Source: Leptolyngbya sp. Cla-17
GTDB lineage: Bacteria; Cyanobacteriota; Cyanobacteriia; Leptolyngbyales; Leptolyngbyaceae
DNA length: 64,000 bases
Assembly: GCF_016807185.1 (NCBI RefSeq)
Contig: NZ_JAEVYN010000002.1
Location: forward strand, 186,001 to 250,000
Direction of reading: 5' to 3'
Shown here: positions 8,517 to 17,236 of the stretch, one piece after another
Numbering within the stretch: the first letter of the stretch is position 1
Layout of the letters: each line of letters begins with the position of its first letter
Position numbers and translations under genes: made by a program
Notes under the pieces: generated by a model
The model's database searches: none
The model's input: only the letters and a program-made list of their open reading frames with translations
Told to the model about the DNA's origin: nothing

Positions 8517-8545
8517 ATTAAAGCGGAATTTTAGAGAAAATAGCG

Positions 8546-9067
8546 TTAGCGGTTAATCAATTCTTTAATCACTGAAAAGTTCGATAGTAAAAAATAAGCT
8601 GCGATCGCGCCACCTACTCCACCAATTAAAAAGCCACCTCCATACTCATTCCATCCTTCTGATGTTTTGAATTCTTCCGGAGGTCGTGGAGTAGTCAATG
8701 TTAATGTCGGTGCAGGAGGGTTGCTACCTCCATACAAAGAGATTATGAGAGTTGAAATGATCAACAGTCCAATTGTAGAAAGTAGCCCAGCTAGATTGGC
8801 AATAGAAGTATCACGAAGAGGACCTAGCACTGTAAAAGGACCTAAAATCCAATATCCATGAGCCATGCCAACCTCTAGTCCTCTCCGAAAAACACTAATT
8901 CCTTGGCGGTAAGCAGGCAAGTTATTAAGAAACGCCTTAGTTAAACCTGAAGAATTAATAGGCGTTTCTAGGTTTGCACTGTAGATATCGTCTACGGGGT
9001 GAATAACAGTTCGATTTCTAGGATCATTAGGATTATTATTTGAGCGGGTAACAGCATCACTAATCAT
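8546..9067 (-). CDS. psaL: Photosystem I reaction centre subunit XI (PsaL)
   Basis: A 173-residue thylakoid protein that joins photosystem I monomers into trimers or tetramers and binds chlorophyll. The N-terminal NPNDPRNRTVIHPVDD, then LETPINSS, NNLPAYRQGISVFRRGLEVGMAHGY and GPLRDTSIANLAG are the PsaL signatures, and KTSEGWNEYGGGFLIGGVGGA marks the third helix. Three transmembrane helices are visible. No psaI is beside it, although psaL and psaI are often linked. The loop between helices 2 and 3 (GGSNPPAPTLTLTTPRPP) is Pro/Thr-rich. It could be the only copy or a light-regime paralogue; a genome-wide psaL count would tell. A terminator follows. Confidence 0.9.
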   Translation of the reverse strand: MISDAVTRSNNNPNDPRNRTVIHPVDDIYSANLETPINSSGLTKAFLNNLPAYRQGISVFRRGLEVGMAHGYWILGPFTVLGPLRDTSIANLAGLLSTIGLLIISTLIISLYGGSNPPAPTLTLTTPRPPEEFKTSEGWNEYGGGFLIGGVGGAIAAYFLLSNFSVIKELINR

Positions 9068-9627
9068 TGTTTGCTTGCCTCAGTAAACATACTCAATCCA
9101 ACCGTATCTATGATATTCAACGTGTGGATATAGATTCAAACAAAGATAAACAAGTTTTACATAGAGAAAATCATTCTTGCGGTACAAGGTAAGTCGAAAA
9201 CTGCCAATTTGACAGTGGAAAGCGGGGGTACATTACTACTTCATTGGCGAGAATGCTATGAGTTTCTCTACGCCTACCCGCTTAGGTAGAATTCTGCCTA
9301 TAACCACAAGTTGACATGGCGTTTGTTGTCTAGTGGAAAATACTGGCACGCTAAAGACCATTGCTTTATTCAAGATGAGATGAGCTTGAAGCTACTACTT
9401 TATAAAAAACTTCTTACATACAGATCCATCTAGAGAGAGATGACGTATATCCACACAGACTTGCTGAAAAGACACATTTTAGCAGTCGATTATCTTTGCT
9501 TACCTGTGTTTACTTAGCACGGAATCTGCATAGACCTATCAGAGATGGAGATGTTGATGCTTTTGATCGCAACGCTCTGCCTCTTAGGCACTTTTATCCT
9601 TTTTTAAGTTACGAGGAAACACCGATT
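9068..9627. other. Divergent intergenic region psaL / ferritin-like gene
   Basis: About 560 bases. It must hold the promoters of two divergent genes. I could not fix -10/-35 boxes or an HLR1-type repeat for psaL. A frame open from 9496 runs into the ferritin-like gene but lacks a ribosome binding site. GAGGA at 9613-9617 is the binding site of the ATG at 9628. Confidence 0.35.
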
Positions 9628-10311
9628 ATGGAACGTGAAAGCCTGAGTTTGCCCCCTGCCCCTTCTCGTCGGACGCAACGGGTGGCTAAATCCCGCCGCG
9701 ATTTGTTGGTCAATGGCGCGATCGCAAGTTTGGGTGTAGCTGGAGCCGTTGGGCTGCAAGCTTTATTGCCTAACCGGAGCGACGCTGCCGCTCCGATGGA
9801 CAAGCAAAACGACATCAAAGTTCTCAATGGTGCGCTGTTTTACGAGCATCAGGCGATTTGGGCCTATACCTTTGCGGCTGGCAAGCTAACGAATACTAGT
9901 GTTGGCAAAGCAGTCTTGGCGATCGCCCTTGCAAATCAGGCAGACCATAAACAACATCGAGATGTATTGGCATCTGCAATTCGTAGCTTGGGTGGCACTC
10001 CGGTCATCGCTCAAACTAGCTATGACCTATCTGGCTACATAAAAAAGAAAGAGGGAAATATCGATTCGGATGTGAACATTGCTAAGTTGGCGCTAGCACT
10101 GGAAACCGATGCCGCGATCGCCTACACCCAAGAAGTGTCTAGGCTCAAAACCCCTGCTCTAATTACCGCAGGCGCTAGCATTGGCGCAACCGAAGCTTCT
10201 CATGCCACCGTTATTCGGGCAGCATTTAAATCCCTCGGTGTAAACCTTGAGGTGGTGCCTGCCGCATTTGTCAGCGCTCAAAACCGCGATCGCTGGGTCT
10301 TAACCGTATAG
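9628..10311 (+). CDS. Ferritin-like protein with Tat-type signal
   Basis: A 227-residue protein with a ferritin-like four-helix fold of the DUF4439 type. The N-terminus has a twin-arginine motif (KSRRDLLVNG, R23-R24) and a hydrophobic stretch to about residue 47, so export or anchoring by Tat in a folded, metal-loaded state is likely. Candidate metal ligands are FYEHQAIWAY (E73, H74) and NQADHKQHRD (D106, H107, H110), followed by further Glu/His pairs near ALETDAAIAYTQE and ATEASHATVIR. I chose the ATG at 9628 because GAGGA lies ten bases upstream; the longer frame gains only an unrelated extension. It precedes an ECF sigma gene and a cupin anti-sigma gene in the same orientation, which suggests a shared oxidative or metal stress response. 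Confidence 0.8.
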   Translation: MERESLSLPPAPSRRTQRVAKSRRDLLVNGAIASLGVAGAVGLQALLPNRSDAAAPMDKQNDIKVLNGALFYEHQAIWAYTFAAGKLTNTSVGKAVLAIALANQADHKQHRDVLASAIRSLGGTPVIAQTSYDLSGYIKKKEGNIDSDVNIAKLALALETDAAIAYTQEVSRLKTPALITAGASIGATEASHATVIRAAFKSLGVNLEVVPAAFVSAQNRDRWVLTV

Positions 10312-10320
10312 TTCCACTCC

Positions 10321-10359
10321 AGTCGGGGCACAATCTTTATCGGGTTGCCCGTCCCGACT
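10321..10359 (+). terminator. Probable weak terminator after the ferritin-like gene
   Basis: Inverted repeat AGTCGGG (10321-10327) and CCCGACT (10353-10359) with extra GCA/TGC pairing inside, followed by a pyrimidine stretch ending in TTTT. The T run is poor. Confidence 0.45.
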
Positions 10360-10532
10360 CCCACTCTCTTTTACCTAAATCGCGCTTTTAGACTATTTGA
10401 GCAGATAGTCGCATATGGTTAAATGACATCAATGTTGATTTCAAAGAAGCAAAGCGCTGGTGTATGGTGCCTGTTTTCTTGATACATCATCGATAGGTTA
10501 ACCTTGCAAATTTGGAGAAGGACTTTTCCTAA

Positions 10533-11105
10533 ATGGCAACCCAGCCAGTTTTTGATGAATCCTTCATCCTTGCCCGAATTGCTCAACAGGATGAAACGGC
10601 GCTTGCTCAGTTGTATGACCGCTATGCGCGCGTTCTTTATTCAATTGCTTTCAAAAGTCTAGGCTCCGTTGAAGAATCCGAAGAAGTTGTATTAGATGTG
10701 TTTTCCCAAGTTTGGCGAATCGCCAAGCGCTATGACACTCAAAAAGGTCGCGTGGATACATGGCTATTTATGCTGGCTCGCAGTCGTATCCTGGATCGCC
10801 TCCGGGCAATTCAGCGGTCTGCGAAACTTCCCACCACTTCTACGGATGCTGTAGAGATCCAAATTGCCGGATTTAGCGTAGATCCAATAGAAGATGCTCT
10901 GATCTCCGAACGCCAAACTCAAGTGCTATCTGCCCTCAAAACCTTACCTCCAGAGCAGCGTTTAGTTTTAGAGTTGGCGTATTACAAAGGCATGACTCAG
11001 AGCGAGATTGCTGCTCAAACTGGGTTTTCTTTGGGGACGGTCAAAACCCGCGTCCGTTTAGGATTGAACAAGTTGCGAATCGCCCTTGGCAGTTGGGAAC
11101 TCTAA
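10533..11105 (+). CDS. ECF-type RNA polymerase sigma factor
   Basis: A 190-residue sigma-70 family protein with only regions 2 and 4. Region 2 spans about residues 20-90 (ALAQLYDRYARVLYSIAFKS, then RVDTWLFMLARSRILDRLRA) and would bind the -10 element. Region 4 spans about 130-185 (LPPEQRLVLELAYYKGMTQ, SEIAAQTGFSLGTVKTRV) and would bind the -35. GGAGAAGGA precedes the ATG. The downstream cupin/anti-sigma gene is the probable partner, an arrangement like ECF11/ChrR-type pairs. Such sigma factors usually activate their own operon, so the ferritin-like gene may be a target. Confidence 0.92.
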   Translation: MATQPVFDESFILARIAQQDETALAQLYDRYARVLYSIAFKSLGSVEESEEVVLDVFSQVWRIAKRYDTQKGRVDTWLFMLARSRILDRLRAIQRSAKLPTTSTDAVEIQIAGFSVDPIEDALISERQTQVLSALKTLPPEQRLVLELAYYKGMTQSEIAAQTGFSLGTVKTRVRLGLNKLRIALGSWEL

Positions 11106-11244
11106 CTTGAGAAAGATGCTCACTGAACGCTAACCCCGGTTCACCAAACTGGCGGAAGTGGGTTCGCCATCGCGAATGCTAGGTTGTGCATGGGAAAGGT
11201 GCAAATAGAATACGTATATACCTACTGTTTGGTAGTGATGTGTA

Positions 11245-11895
11245 ATGGATGAACACCGCTGTTTTTGTGAATTGGCTCCGCTGTATGCCCTTGGATTGCT
11301 GAATGAGGGCGATCTCGCTTGGGTCGAAACCCAAATTGTCGCCGATCAAGATCTAGCAACAGAATTGGCAGAAATCGAAGCGATCGTGGCTGCTATTCCC
11401 TACGGTATTCATCAGGTTCAACTGCCTGCCAACCTGAAAGACCGCCTTTTTCAGCGAATTGGGCGCACCCTTCCCCCAGTTCAGTCGGTTCAAGAATCTG
11501 CATCAGCGTTTCCAAGTCTGGTTGCCCGATTGCTCGAACGCAGCGCCACCTCGCTGATTAACCGCAGTGAAGTTCGTCACCAAGCGATTAAATGGGAACG
11601 GTACAAAGTTCCTGGGGTAACTATTGCACGGCTGCACATCGATTTGGTCAAACGTGAAGCGGTTGGGCTGTTTCGGGCAGAACCTGGAGTCCGCTATCCC
11701 TTGCATTATCACGCTGATGTAGAAGAAATTTTCATGCTGCAAGGCGACTTGATCATGGGAAATAAGGTGTACGGCAGTGGAGATTACATTCGCTCAGTTC
11801 CCAGCAGTACCCACGCACCCGAAACCCATGGCGGCTGTATGTTCTTCTTCCGCACCTCTCTGCATGACGAAATTTTGGAAGAAGCCCAAGTTTAG
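11245..11895 (+). CDS. Cupin-type anti-sigma factor (ChrR-like)
   Basis: A 216-residue two-domain protein. The N-terminal helical part (about residues 1-85, ELAPLYALGLLNEGDLAWVE) resembles anti-sigma domains that clamp ECF factors. The C-terminal part (about 110-210) is a cupin barrel with VRYPLHYHADVEEIFMLQG followed by a Gly-Asp turn and SSTHAPETHGG, giving His and Glu ligands for a metal. The classical HxxxCxxC zinc motif of ZAS anti-sigma factors is not present; the N-terminus reads EHRCFCEL instead, with two closely spaced cysteines. It would hold the sigma factor at 10533 inactive until a signal (in ChrR, singlet oxygen) is sensed. Partnership is inferred from adjacency. Confidence 0.85.
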   Translation: MDEHRCFCELAPLYALGLLNEGDLAWVETQIVADQDLATELAEIEAIVAAIPYGIHQVQLPANLKDRLFQRIGRTLPPVQSVQESASAFPSLVARLLERSATSLINRSEVRHQAIKWERYKVPGVTIARLHIDLVKREAVGLFRAEPGVRYPLHYHADVEEIFMLQGDLIMGNKVYGSGDYIRSVPSSTHAPETHGGCMFFFRTSLHDEILEEAQV

Positions 11896-11922
11896 CGATC
11901 GCGGGTTGTCAATCGCCACTTG

Positions 11923-13119
11923 TTAATTTCTCATCGCCCATGCCAAAAAGCGCTCGGTGTAATACAGCGCTATTTGATTGCTAATTCCATTGGGCACAGC
12001 ATCAAAGGCATGTTCTGCCCAAGGAATTTCGAGAAAGGTAACGATGTTGTCGGCTGTTCGCAATTTTTCAGATAGGTATCGTCCAAATTTTGCCTGCACA
12101 ATGTGATCGCGTCCACCGTAAATCAGCAGCGTTGGCGGGAGCTTGGGACGGACGAAATTAATCGGGGAAGCCGTTTGATAGAGAGCAGGAAACTGGTCAG
12201 GAGTTCCGCCCAAAAATGCTTTTAACGTTTTCTTAGAATCGATTGGGTCGGGATTAGGGGGATCAAAGTAGCCTTTGGTCAAATCCACAGGACCGTAATA
12301 ATTCACCACAGCGCGAAAAGATGGCTCATTAGACGGCGGCTTAGTAGGATACGCTGCCAGCATTGCTAAATGTGCCCCCGCCGATCGCCCCATGACTGCC
12401 ATTCGATTTAGATCAATCTCGAATTTGGCGGCATTTTGGCGAATAAACTCCAGCGCCGATCGCACATCTTCGATCTGGGCGGGAAAGGGATAGCGGGGTG
12501 CAAACCGATAAGTGATCGCGGCTACGGTATAGCCCTGTCCTGCTAAGTAGCGGCTGACCGAAGCATTGTCGCGAGAACCGCCCCGTTGCCATGCGCCTCC
12601 ATGAATCATCACCACTGTCGGGTGTTGCCCTGCTTGAACGGGACGATACAAATCAAGCTTTAAGGGCATTCCATCGGGGGCAGCGAATTGAATGTCGGCA
12701 TCGTAGCGCACCGGAGAAAGCGGAATTCCTGTAAAAAAGGTCTGCCATGAAAAAGGCTGCAATCGCCCGTTGGCCAGTTGAATCGTCTGCGGCTGAACGC
12801 CTAGCGATCGCGCCATTTCTGCGGCAAACCGTTGATTGGTGGCAGGTAGTTGCAGCAGTGGTAAGGTGCTTAGTAACGCCGCCACCACACTCATGCCTAA
12901 AATCACCAGCGCCAGCCATTTGTGTTGATAGTGCCAAATCAATAGTGCCAGTAGGGCGATCGCTCCATTGACCAACAGCAAACCCGGACTTAGTTCTGGC
13001 GCACCCACTGATAAGGGATAAAGCGGAAAGGCGGGGGCTGTTGTGATAATCCAAATGCTTAAAAATAGTCCGGTGATGCTAAAAAATAGAAGTAAAAGTT
13101 GCAATATGGCTCGAAACAC
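11923..13119 (-). CDS. Alpha/beta hydrolase (esterase-like) with membrane N-terminus
   Basis: A serine hydrolase of the BD-FAE/carboxylesterase type. The oxyanion-hole motif VVMIHGGAWQRGG and the nucleophile elbow AVMGRSAGAHLAML are clear; an Asp in YGGRDHIV and a His in WAEHAFDA complete the likely triad. About four hydrophobic helices precede the catalytic domain, so the enzyme is probably membrane-anchored. The open frame continues upstream to 13293, but that part overlaps a secreted-protein gene on the other strand. I therefore prefer the GTG at 13119 (VFRAILQLLLLFFS), giving 398 residues; the start is uncertain. Substrate unknown. Confidence 0.78.
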   Translation of the reverse strand: MFRAILQLLLLFFSITGLFLSIWIITTAPAFPLYPLSVGAPELSPGLLLVNGAIALLALLIWHYQHKWLALVILGMSVVAALLSTLPLLQLPATNQRFAAEMARSLGVQPQTIQLANGRLQPFSWQTFFTGIPLSPVRYDADIQFAAPDGMPLKLDLYRPVQAGQHPTVVMIHGGAWQRGGSRDNASVSRYLAGQGYTVAAITYRFAPRYPFPAQIEDVRSALEFIRQNAAKFEIDLNRMAVMGRSAGAHLAMLAAYPTKPPSNEPSFRAVVNYYGPVDLTKGYFDPPNPDPIDSKKTLKAFLGGTPDQFPALYQTASPINFVRPKLPPTLLIYGGRDHIVQAKFGRYLSEKLRTADNIVTFLEIPWAEHAFDAVPNGISNQIALYYTERFLAWAMRN

Positions 13120-13120
13120 T

Positions 13121-13513
13121 ATGATTAATTCTTTGAAGAAAGGGCTAGAAGCGCGTTTGGTCGTCGGTGCTGTAGCGACCACAACCATTCTCCTGCTGGC
13201 GACGGTAGATGCTTGGGCAGAGACATTAAAAACCAAAAGCTTTAACGTCAAAATTACTAGAAATTGCCCTGAAGGCGTTGTTGTCTGCAACAATGTTGGA
13301 TATTTTGGGAGAGACTTGAAAACGGGTCAATCCATCCGGCTGGTTGGTAAAACTCTACATACCACCTGCCAGGATGGAATTACTCCCTGCCGTTTTTTGG
13401 GCTATCAATTTCAAAATAGAAATTACCGCTACTTTGTAAGAGAAGATGGCACACTGCAAGTGTATCAAGGGAAAAAATTGCTGCTTCAAGAACGGGGTAC
13501 TTGGAGCTATTAA
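13121..13513 (+). CDS. Small secreted cysteine-containing protein, unknown
   Basis: A 130-residue protein I do not recognise. Residues 1-33 form a signal peptide (positively charged start, hydrophobic VVGAVATTTILLLATVD, cleavage near AWA). The mature part has four cysteines in two pairs (NCPEGVVVC and TTCQDGITPC), suggesting two disulfides, and a beta-rich pattern ending YQGKKLLLQERGTWSY. A start at 13121 gives a normal signal peptide; the frame is open from 13043. Its 3' end overlaps the convergent ispD stop by four bases. The adjacent divergent hydrolase leaves almost no room for promoters, so one of the two starts may be misplaced. Confidence 0.65.
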   Translation: MINSLKKGLEARLVVGAVATTTILLLATVDAWAETLKTKSFNVKITRNCPEGVVVCNNVGYFGRDLKTGQSIRLVGKTLHTTCQDGITPCRFLGYQFQNRNYRYFVREDGTLQVYQGKKLLLQERGTWSY

Positions 13514-14205
13514 GCTCCTTCTTTTGACCGCTGCCGCAAAATGAACTCGGCGATCGCCAAATCCATTATCGTGGTCACTTTCAAGTTTGTCTCCTCACCG
13601 GGCACAATTTTGACCGGCAAACCGCATTGCTCATACAGCATGGCATCGTCCGTCACCTGCCATCCTTTCTCTGCCCCCTCTCGATGACAGCGGGTTAACA
13701 CCTCAACCTGAAAGCCTTGAGGGGTTTGGGCTGCCCACAGGTTACGGCGATCGGGGGTGCCAGTAATGAGTTTTTTAGTCGGCTCCACAATTTTGATGGT
13801 ATCTTTCACAGGAATCGCCGCAATTAACCCTGCGCAGGTGAGTAGCTCCTCGGCGCAGCGATCGAATAAAGCAGGCGTGACCAAACAACGCGCACCATCG
13901 TGAATCAGCACTCGTTCAGCAACCGCAGGCAAGCCTTGCAATCCACAAAAAACGGATTCTTGCCGAGTGGTGCCACCAGGAATCAGATGCACCATTTTGC
14001 TCATACCAACTCCATTGATGATGTCTTTAAAGTCAGGAAAATCATCGGGTTGACCCACCACGCCAATCCACCGAATTGAGCGAGAAGCTTTAGCGGCAAG
14101 CAGCGTCCAGGCAATTAACGGCTTACCAAAAACGGGTAACAGGAGCTTATTGCGATCGCTCCCCATCCGGCGACCCGATCCTGCGGCTGGAATAAGTAGG
14201 TACAT
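13510..14205 (-). CDS. ispD: 2-C-methyl-D-erythritol 4-phosphate cytidylyltransferase
   Basis: A 231-residue enzyme of the MEP isoprenoid pathway that makes CDP-methylerythritol from CTP, feeding carotenoid, phytol and quinone synthesis. The nucleotide-binding start IPAAGSGRRMGSDRNKLLLP, the VLIHDGARCLVTP segment and AAQTPQGF with VTDDAMLYE are all family signatures at the expected places. Length is normal. It lies alone, convergent with the small secreted-protein gene and divergent from the glycosyltransferase at 14370. Confidence 0.95.
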   Translation of the reverse strand: MYLLIPAAGSGRRMGSDRNKLLLPVFGKPLIAWTLLAAKASRSIRWIGVVGQPDDFPDFKDIINGVGMSKMVHLIPGGTTRQESVFCGLQGLPAVAERVLIHDGARCLVTPALFDRCAEELLTCAGLIAAIPVKDTIKIVEPTKKLITGTPDRRNLWAAQTPQGFQVEVLTRCHREGAEKGWQVTDDAMLYEQCGLPVKIVPGEETNLKVTTIMDLAIAEFILRQRSKEGA

Positions 14206-14369
14206 ACTGCACCTCCGCGAGACAAATTCTTTCTATTATCGCCAATCAGTACACTTTGGAGCAGAGGGGCGGGAAAGTAGAGAGAAAGCAAAAGGTAAAT
14301 GTAGAGAATAAATGGTTTATCCTTTAGCGGTTAACCCTTAGAATAAGAGCGAATTTAGCGTAAAGAATT

Positions 14370-15338
14370 ATGCGAATCATAGCCTTGGTTCCTGGTGGAA
14401 TTGGCGATCAAATTCTATTTTTTCCAACCCTGGATGACCTGAAGCAGAACTATCCTGATGCGGAAATTGATGTAGTGGTTGAACCGCGAGCCGCTGCTGC
14501 GTACCGGGTTAGCAAGTCTATCCATTCCGTAATCCCGTTTGACTTTAAGGGACGAAATAGCCTAGCAGACTATGGTAATTTATTGGGCACCCTGCGCGAT
14601 CGCGAATATAAAATCGCGTTGGCACTGGGTCAAAAATGGACAGTGGGTTTTTTACTGTGGTTAACGGGCGTTCCCGTCCGTGTGGGATATTCTGGGGGCG
14701 GAAATCGGTTTTTGACGAACCCAGTACCGCTGAATAAAAACCAATATGCCGCTGCCATGTATCACGATTTGCTTAAGGGCTTAAGCATTACGACCCCATG
14801 CCCTGACTTGGCGGTAAATGTGCCAGCAGGCGATTTAGACTGGGCCGATAACGAACGTCAACGATTGGGCATTGGCAACGGTGGCTATGTACTCATTCAC
14901 GGTGGTTCTAGCCAACTTGCTAAAGAAAAAGGAATTGACAAGATTTATCCAGTAGAAAATTGGCAGGGAATTATCCAGGATTTCGTCCAGAGACAGCCCG
15001 AGCTACCAATCGTCGTTGTGCAAGGTCCAGATGACGAAGAATTTGTCCAAACATTAGTGCGGGCGAATCTCAACCTAAAAGTCACTATACCGACCGACGT
15101 TGGCAAACTCACCGCTATGATTGCGGGGGCTAGCCTGATGCTCTGTACCGATAGTGCCCCCATGCACTTAGCTGTTGCTGTGAAAACTTATATGATGGCG
15201 GTATTTGGACCGACAGAACCAAAATTTTTGCTGCCCCCAAGCGATCGCTTCATGGGAATCAAATCCCTCAGCGGCAAAATGTCAGATATTGACCCCACCA
15301 CGGTATTAGAAAAGATTTGGGCAGGCCAAACTGCTTAA
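14370..15338 (+). CDS. Glycosyltransferase family 9 (heptosyltransferase-like)
   Basis: A 322-residue GT-B glycosyltransferase of the ADP-heptose:LPS heptosyltransferase family. The first Rossmann unit starts at once (MRIIALVPGGIGDQILFFPT), the middle has VLIHGGSSQLAKEKGI, and the donor-site motif LMLCTDSAPMHLAVAV with VFGPTEPK closes the C-terminal domain. It probably adds a sugar to lipopolysaccharide or another surface glycan. Cyanobacterial LPS often lacks heptose, so the donor may be a different sugar. Stand-alone gene. Confidence 0.85.
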   Translation: MRIIALVPGGIGDQILFFPTLDDLKQNYPDAEIDVVVEPRAAAAYRVSKSIHSVIPFDFKGRNSLADYGNLLGTLRDREYKIALALGQKWTVGFLLWLTGVPVRVGYSGGGNRFLTNPVPLNKNQYAAAMYHDLLKGLSITTPCPDLAVNVPAGDLDWADNERQRLGIGNGGYVLIHGGSSQLAKEKGIDKIYPVENWQGIIQDFVQRQPELPIVVVQGPDDEEFVQTLVRANLNLKVTIPTDVGKLTAMIAGASLMLCTDSAPMHLAVAVKTYMMAVFGPTEPKFLLPPSDRFMGIKSLSGKMSDIDPTTVLEKIWAGQTA

Positions 15339-15443
15339 AAAGCGATCGCGTTGCGAAAGTTTATCGTAGTCAAAGCGCGATCGCTCGTATCCTAATTTTA
15401 GAATCATCTCCCCAGAAATGAACTGAAATTAGAGGCTTCTAAA

Positions 15444-16400
15444 ATGCCAACAGACTACGTGCTATTTATTCATGGAGTAAATACCCACAGCGAACCAGGC
15501 TTTCGCCGAGATGCTCAGTATCTATTTGATCGCATTCAAGCCTCCGTTAAAAACCCATCTAGAAATTTGAAGCCCATTTACCTGTTCTGGGGAAACGTCA
15601 GTGAAGAAGCCACTAAACTACTGCTAGAAGGGTTGAAGGCTTCACCGAAGTGGTCTGATTTTTGGTTTCAAAAACTGCGAACCCAGCAGATTTTGCCCTT
15701 TGTCGGTGATGCGGCTCTGTACCTCAGCCGCCATGTGAGCGCTAAAGTGGTGCGGCAAATTAGTACTCAAGCCCTGCAACAAATGGGGCTGACTTTAGGT
15801 GAGCTACAATCGCCGCCAGATAGTAGTAAATTGCGGGGCGATCGCCTGCATCTGGTGACTCATAGCTGGGGCACCGTCATCTTATTTGATATTCTGTTTG
15901 CACCCCGTTGGGATGCCGCTGAGGTAGACCTCGAAACTCGACAAAATATTGACAATATTCGTGCTGGCTTTTTTGGGTTGGGCTCTCAAGAAAACGAAGA
16001 GTTCGGCATTCCAGTTGCCAGTATCCACACGATGGGATCGCCGATTTCTCTGTTCAGCCTAATTAATGCCGCCGGTGGTCGCAGTTTTAACCTCACGCCA
16101 AAACTGAAAGAATTGCTGGAGACGCTTTATGGGAGACGAGACGGCAACCCCTTACCCTGGCGTAACTATGCTCATCCCGGTGATCCGATCGCATATCCAT
16201 TAGCAGGCGTTCTACCCATCTTGCTAGAAGGTGCGCAGAACACTGTGCGAATTGAGGATATTGTGGTTCCTGGCAACTCTTTGATGAAACTTTTTAGTCA
16301 AACGATGCTGCCATTAATCAATGGGGGTGATGCCCATGGCAGCTATTGGAAGAGTAAAGAAGTAGCCGCCGCGATCGCTCAAACCATCCAAACTCCCTAG
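15444..16400 (+). CDS. Lipase-like alpha/beta hydrolase
   Basis: A 318-residue cytoplasmic protein with an alpha/beta-hydrolase outline. The oxyanion strand VLFIHGVNTH (residues 6-15) and the nucleophile elbow LHLVTHSWGTVILFD (S141) are visible. Candidate acid and His residues lie in AHPGDPIAYPL and GGDAHGSYW near the C-terminus. The insertion between residues 60 and 130 would form a lid. There is no signal peptide. It is probably a carboxyl ester or lipid hydrolase, but the substrate cannot be predicted. It follows the GT9 gene by 105 bases and need not be co-transcribed. Confidence 0.6.
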   Translation: MPTDYVLFIHGVNTHSEPGFRRDAQYLFDRIQASVKNPSRNLKPIYLFWGNVSEEATKLLLEGLKASPKWSDFWFQKLRTQQILPFVGDAALYLSRHVSAKVVRQISTQALQQMGLTLGELQSPPDSSKLRGDRLHLVTHSWGTVILFDILFAPRWDAAEVDLETRQNIDNIRAGFFGLGSQENEEFGIPVASIHTMGSPISLFSLINAAGGRSFNLTPKLKELLETLYGRRDGNPLPWRNYAHPGDPIAYPLAGVLPILLEGAQNTVRIEDIVVPGNSLMKLFSQTMLPLINGGDAHGSYWKSKEVAAAIAQTIQTP

Positions 16401-16459
16401 CTCATTGTTTGTCAGCATTTTCCTGTTTTTAAATTTAGTTCATTGCTCCCCATAAAGGC

Positions 16460-16828
16460 TTAAGGCTTGCGCGTAATTTCAATCGTCACCTGACCGCTGA
16501 AGTTTGGGATGGGTGGGGTCAGTTTGGTCAGCGCAATGGTGACCTGATGAATGGGAATTCCGGCAGGGTTCGCCTGCAATATGGCATCGGCGATCGCGCT
16601 TGCCAGTTTTTCCAGGAGAGCAAACTTGGAAGTTTGAATCAAGTGTTGTACCGTCTCAACCACTGAGCAGTAGTTAAGAGTGTCCTCTAAGCGGTCGCTT
16701 TGCCCTGCGGTTTTCAAATCTAGCATGAGCGTTACATTGACCTCAAACCACTGTCCCAAAACCTGTTCTTCTGGCAGCGCGCCGACATAACCATAACCAC
16801 GAATGCCTGTGAGACGAATAATGTCCAT
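16460..16828 (-). CDS. folB: Dihydroneopterin aldolase
   Basis: A 122-residue enzyme of folate synthesis that cleaves dihydroneopterin to hydroxymethyldihydropterin and glycolaldehyde. The N-terminal IIRLTGIRGYGYVGALPEE, the central TLNYCSVVETVQ and the C-terminal ALTKLTPPIPNFSGQVTIE, with its conserved Lys, match FolB. Length is typical. It stands alone next to the divergent tRNA-Gly gene. Confidence 0.92.
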   Translation of the reverse strand: MDIIRLTGIRGYGYVGALPEEQVLGQWFEVNVTLMLDLKTAGQSDRLEDTLNYCSVVETVQHLIQTSKFALLEKLASAIADAILQANPAGIPIHQVTIALTKLTPPIPNFSGQVTIEITRKP

Positions 16829-16905
16829 GAGAGAAATTAGAAAGTGTAAGATTAGGGTTGACAGAATGCATTGTAAAATGCGAATCTAATGATCGTCCGA
16901 ATTAT

Positions 16906-16977
16906 GCGGGTGTGGCTCAGTGGTAGAGCGCAACCTTGCCAAGGTTGATGTCGCGCGTTCGAATCGCGTCACCCGCT
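16906..16977 (+). tRNA. tRNA-Gly (anticodon GCC)
   Basis: Full cloverleaf: acceptor GCGGGTG pairs with CACCCGC, D arm GCTC/GAGC, anticodon arm CAACC-TTGCCAA-GGTTG with anticodon GCC at 16938-16940, and a T arm GCGCG-TTCGAAT-CGCGT with one G-U pair. Discriminator T at 16977. No encoded CCA. Confidence 0.96.
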
Positions 16978-17002
16978 TCTAAACGCATAGTTCTTCTAAG
17001 AG

Positions 17003-17026
17003 AGGCTCCTGAGAGCCTTTCTTTTT
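17003..17026 (+). terminator. Terminator of tRNA-Gly
   Basis: AGGCTC (17003-17008), CTGA loop, GAGCCT (17013-17018), then TTCTTTTT. It lies 26 bases after the tRNA. Confidence 0.85.
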
Positions 17027-17236
17027 ACCATACTGGCAGCGATCGCGTTTTATTTAAGCACTGACGACTTCAAAGCTAGAGTGGTAAAATTCCAACAATT
17101 GGTAAGCCTTGTGTTTACAAGTAAACTAAAGCAAATTTCAAATCTTGCTTAATGAATAAAAATACTTGATTATCCAAACTTACTCAAACGGATGGGTAGC
17201 CATTCTTAGCTAAAGAAACTAGCAATTTCAGTCCTG

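Noticed and set aside
7000..9000. Composite transposon or genomic island around the IS630 copy
   Set aside because: Only one IS is present, and both flanks hold ordinary cyanobacterial genes.
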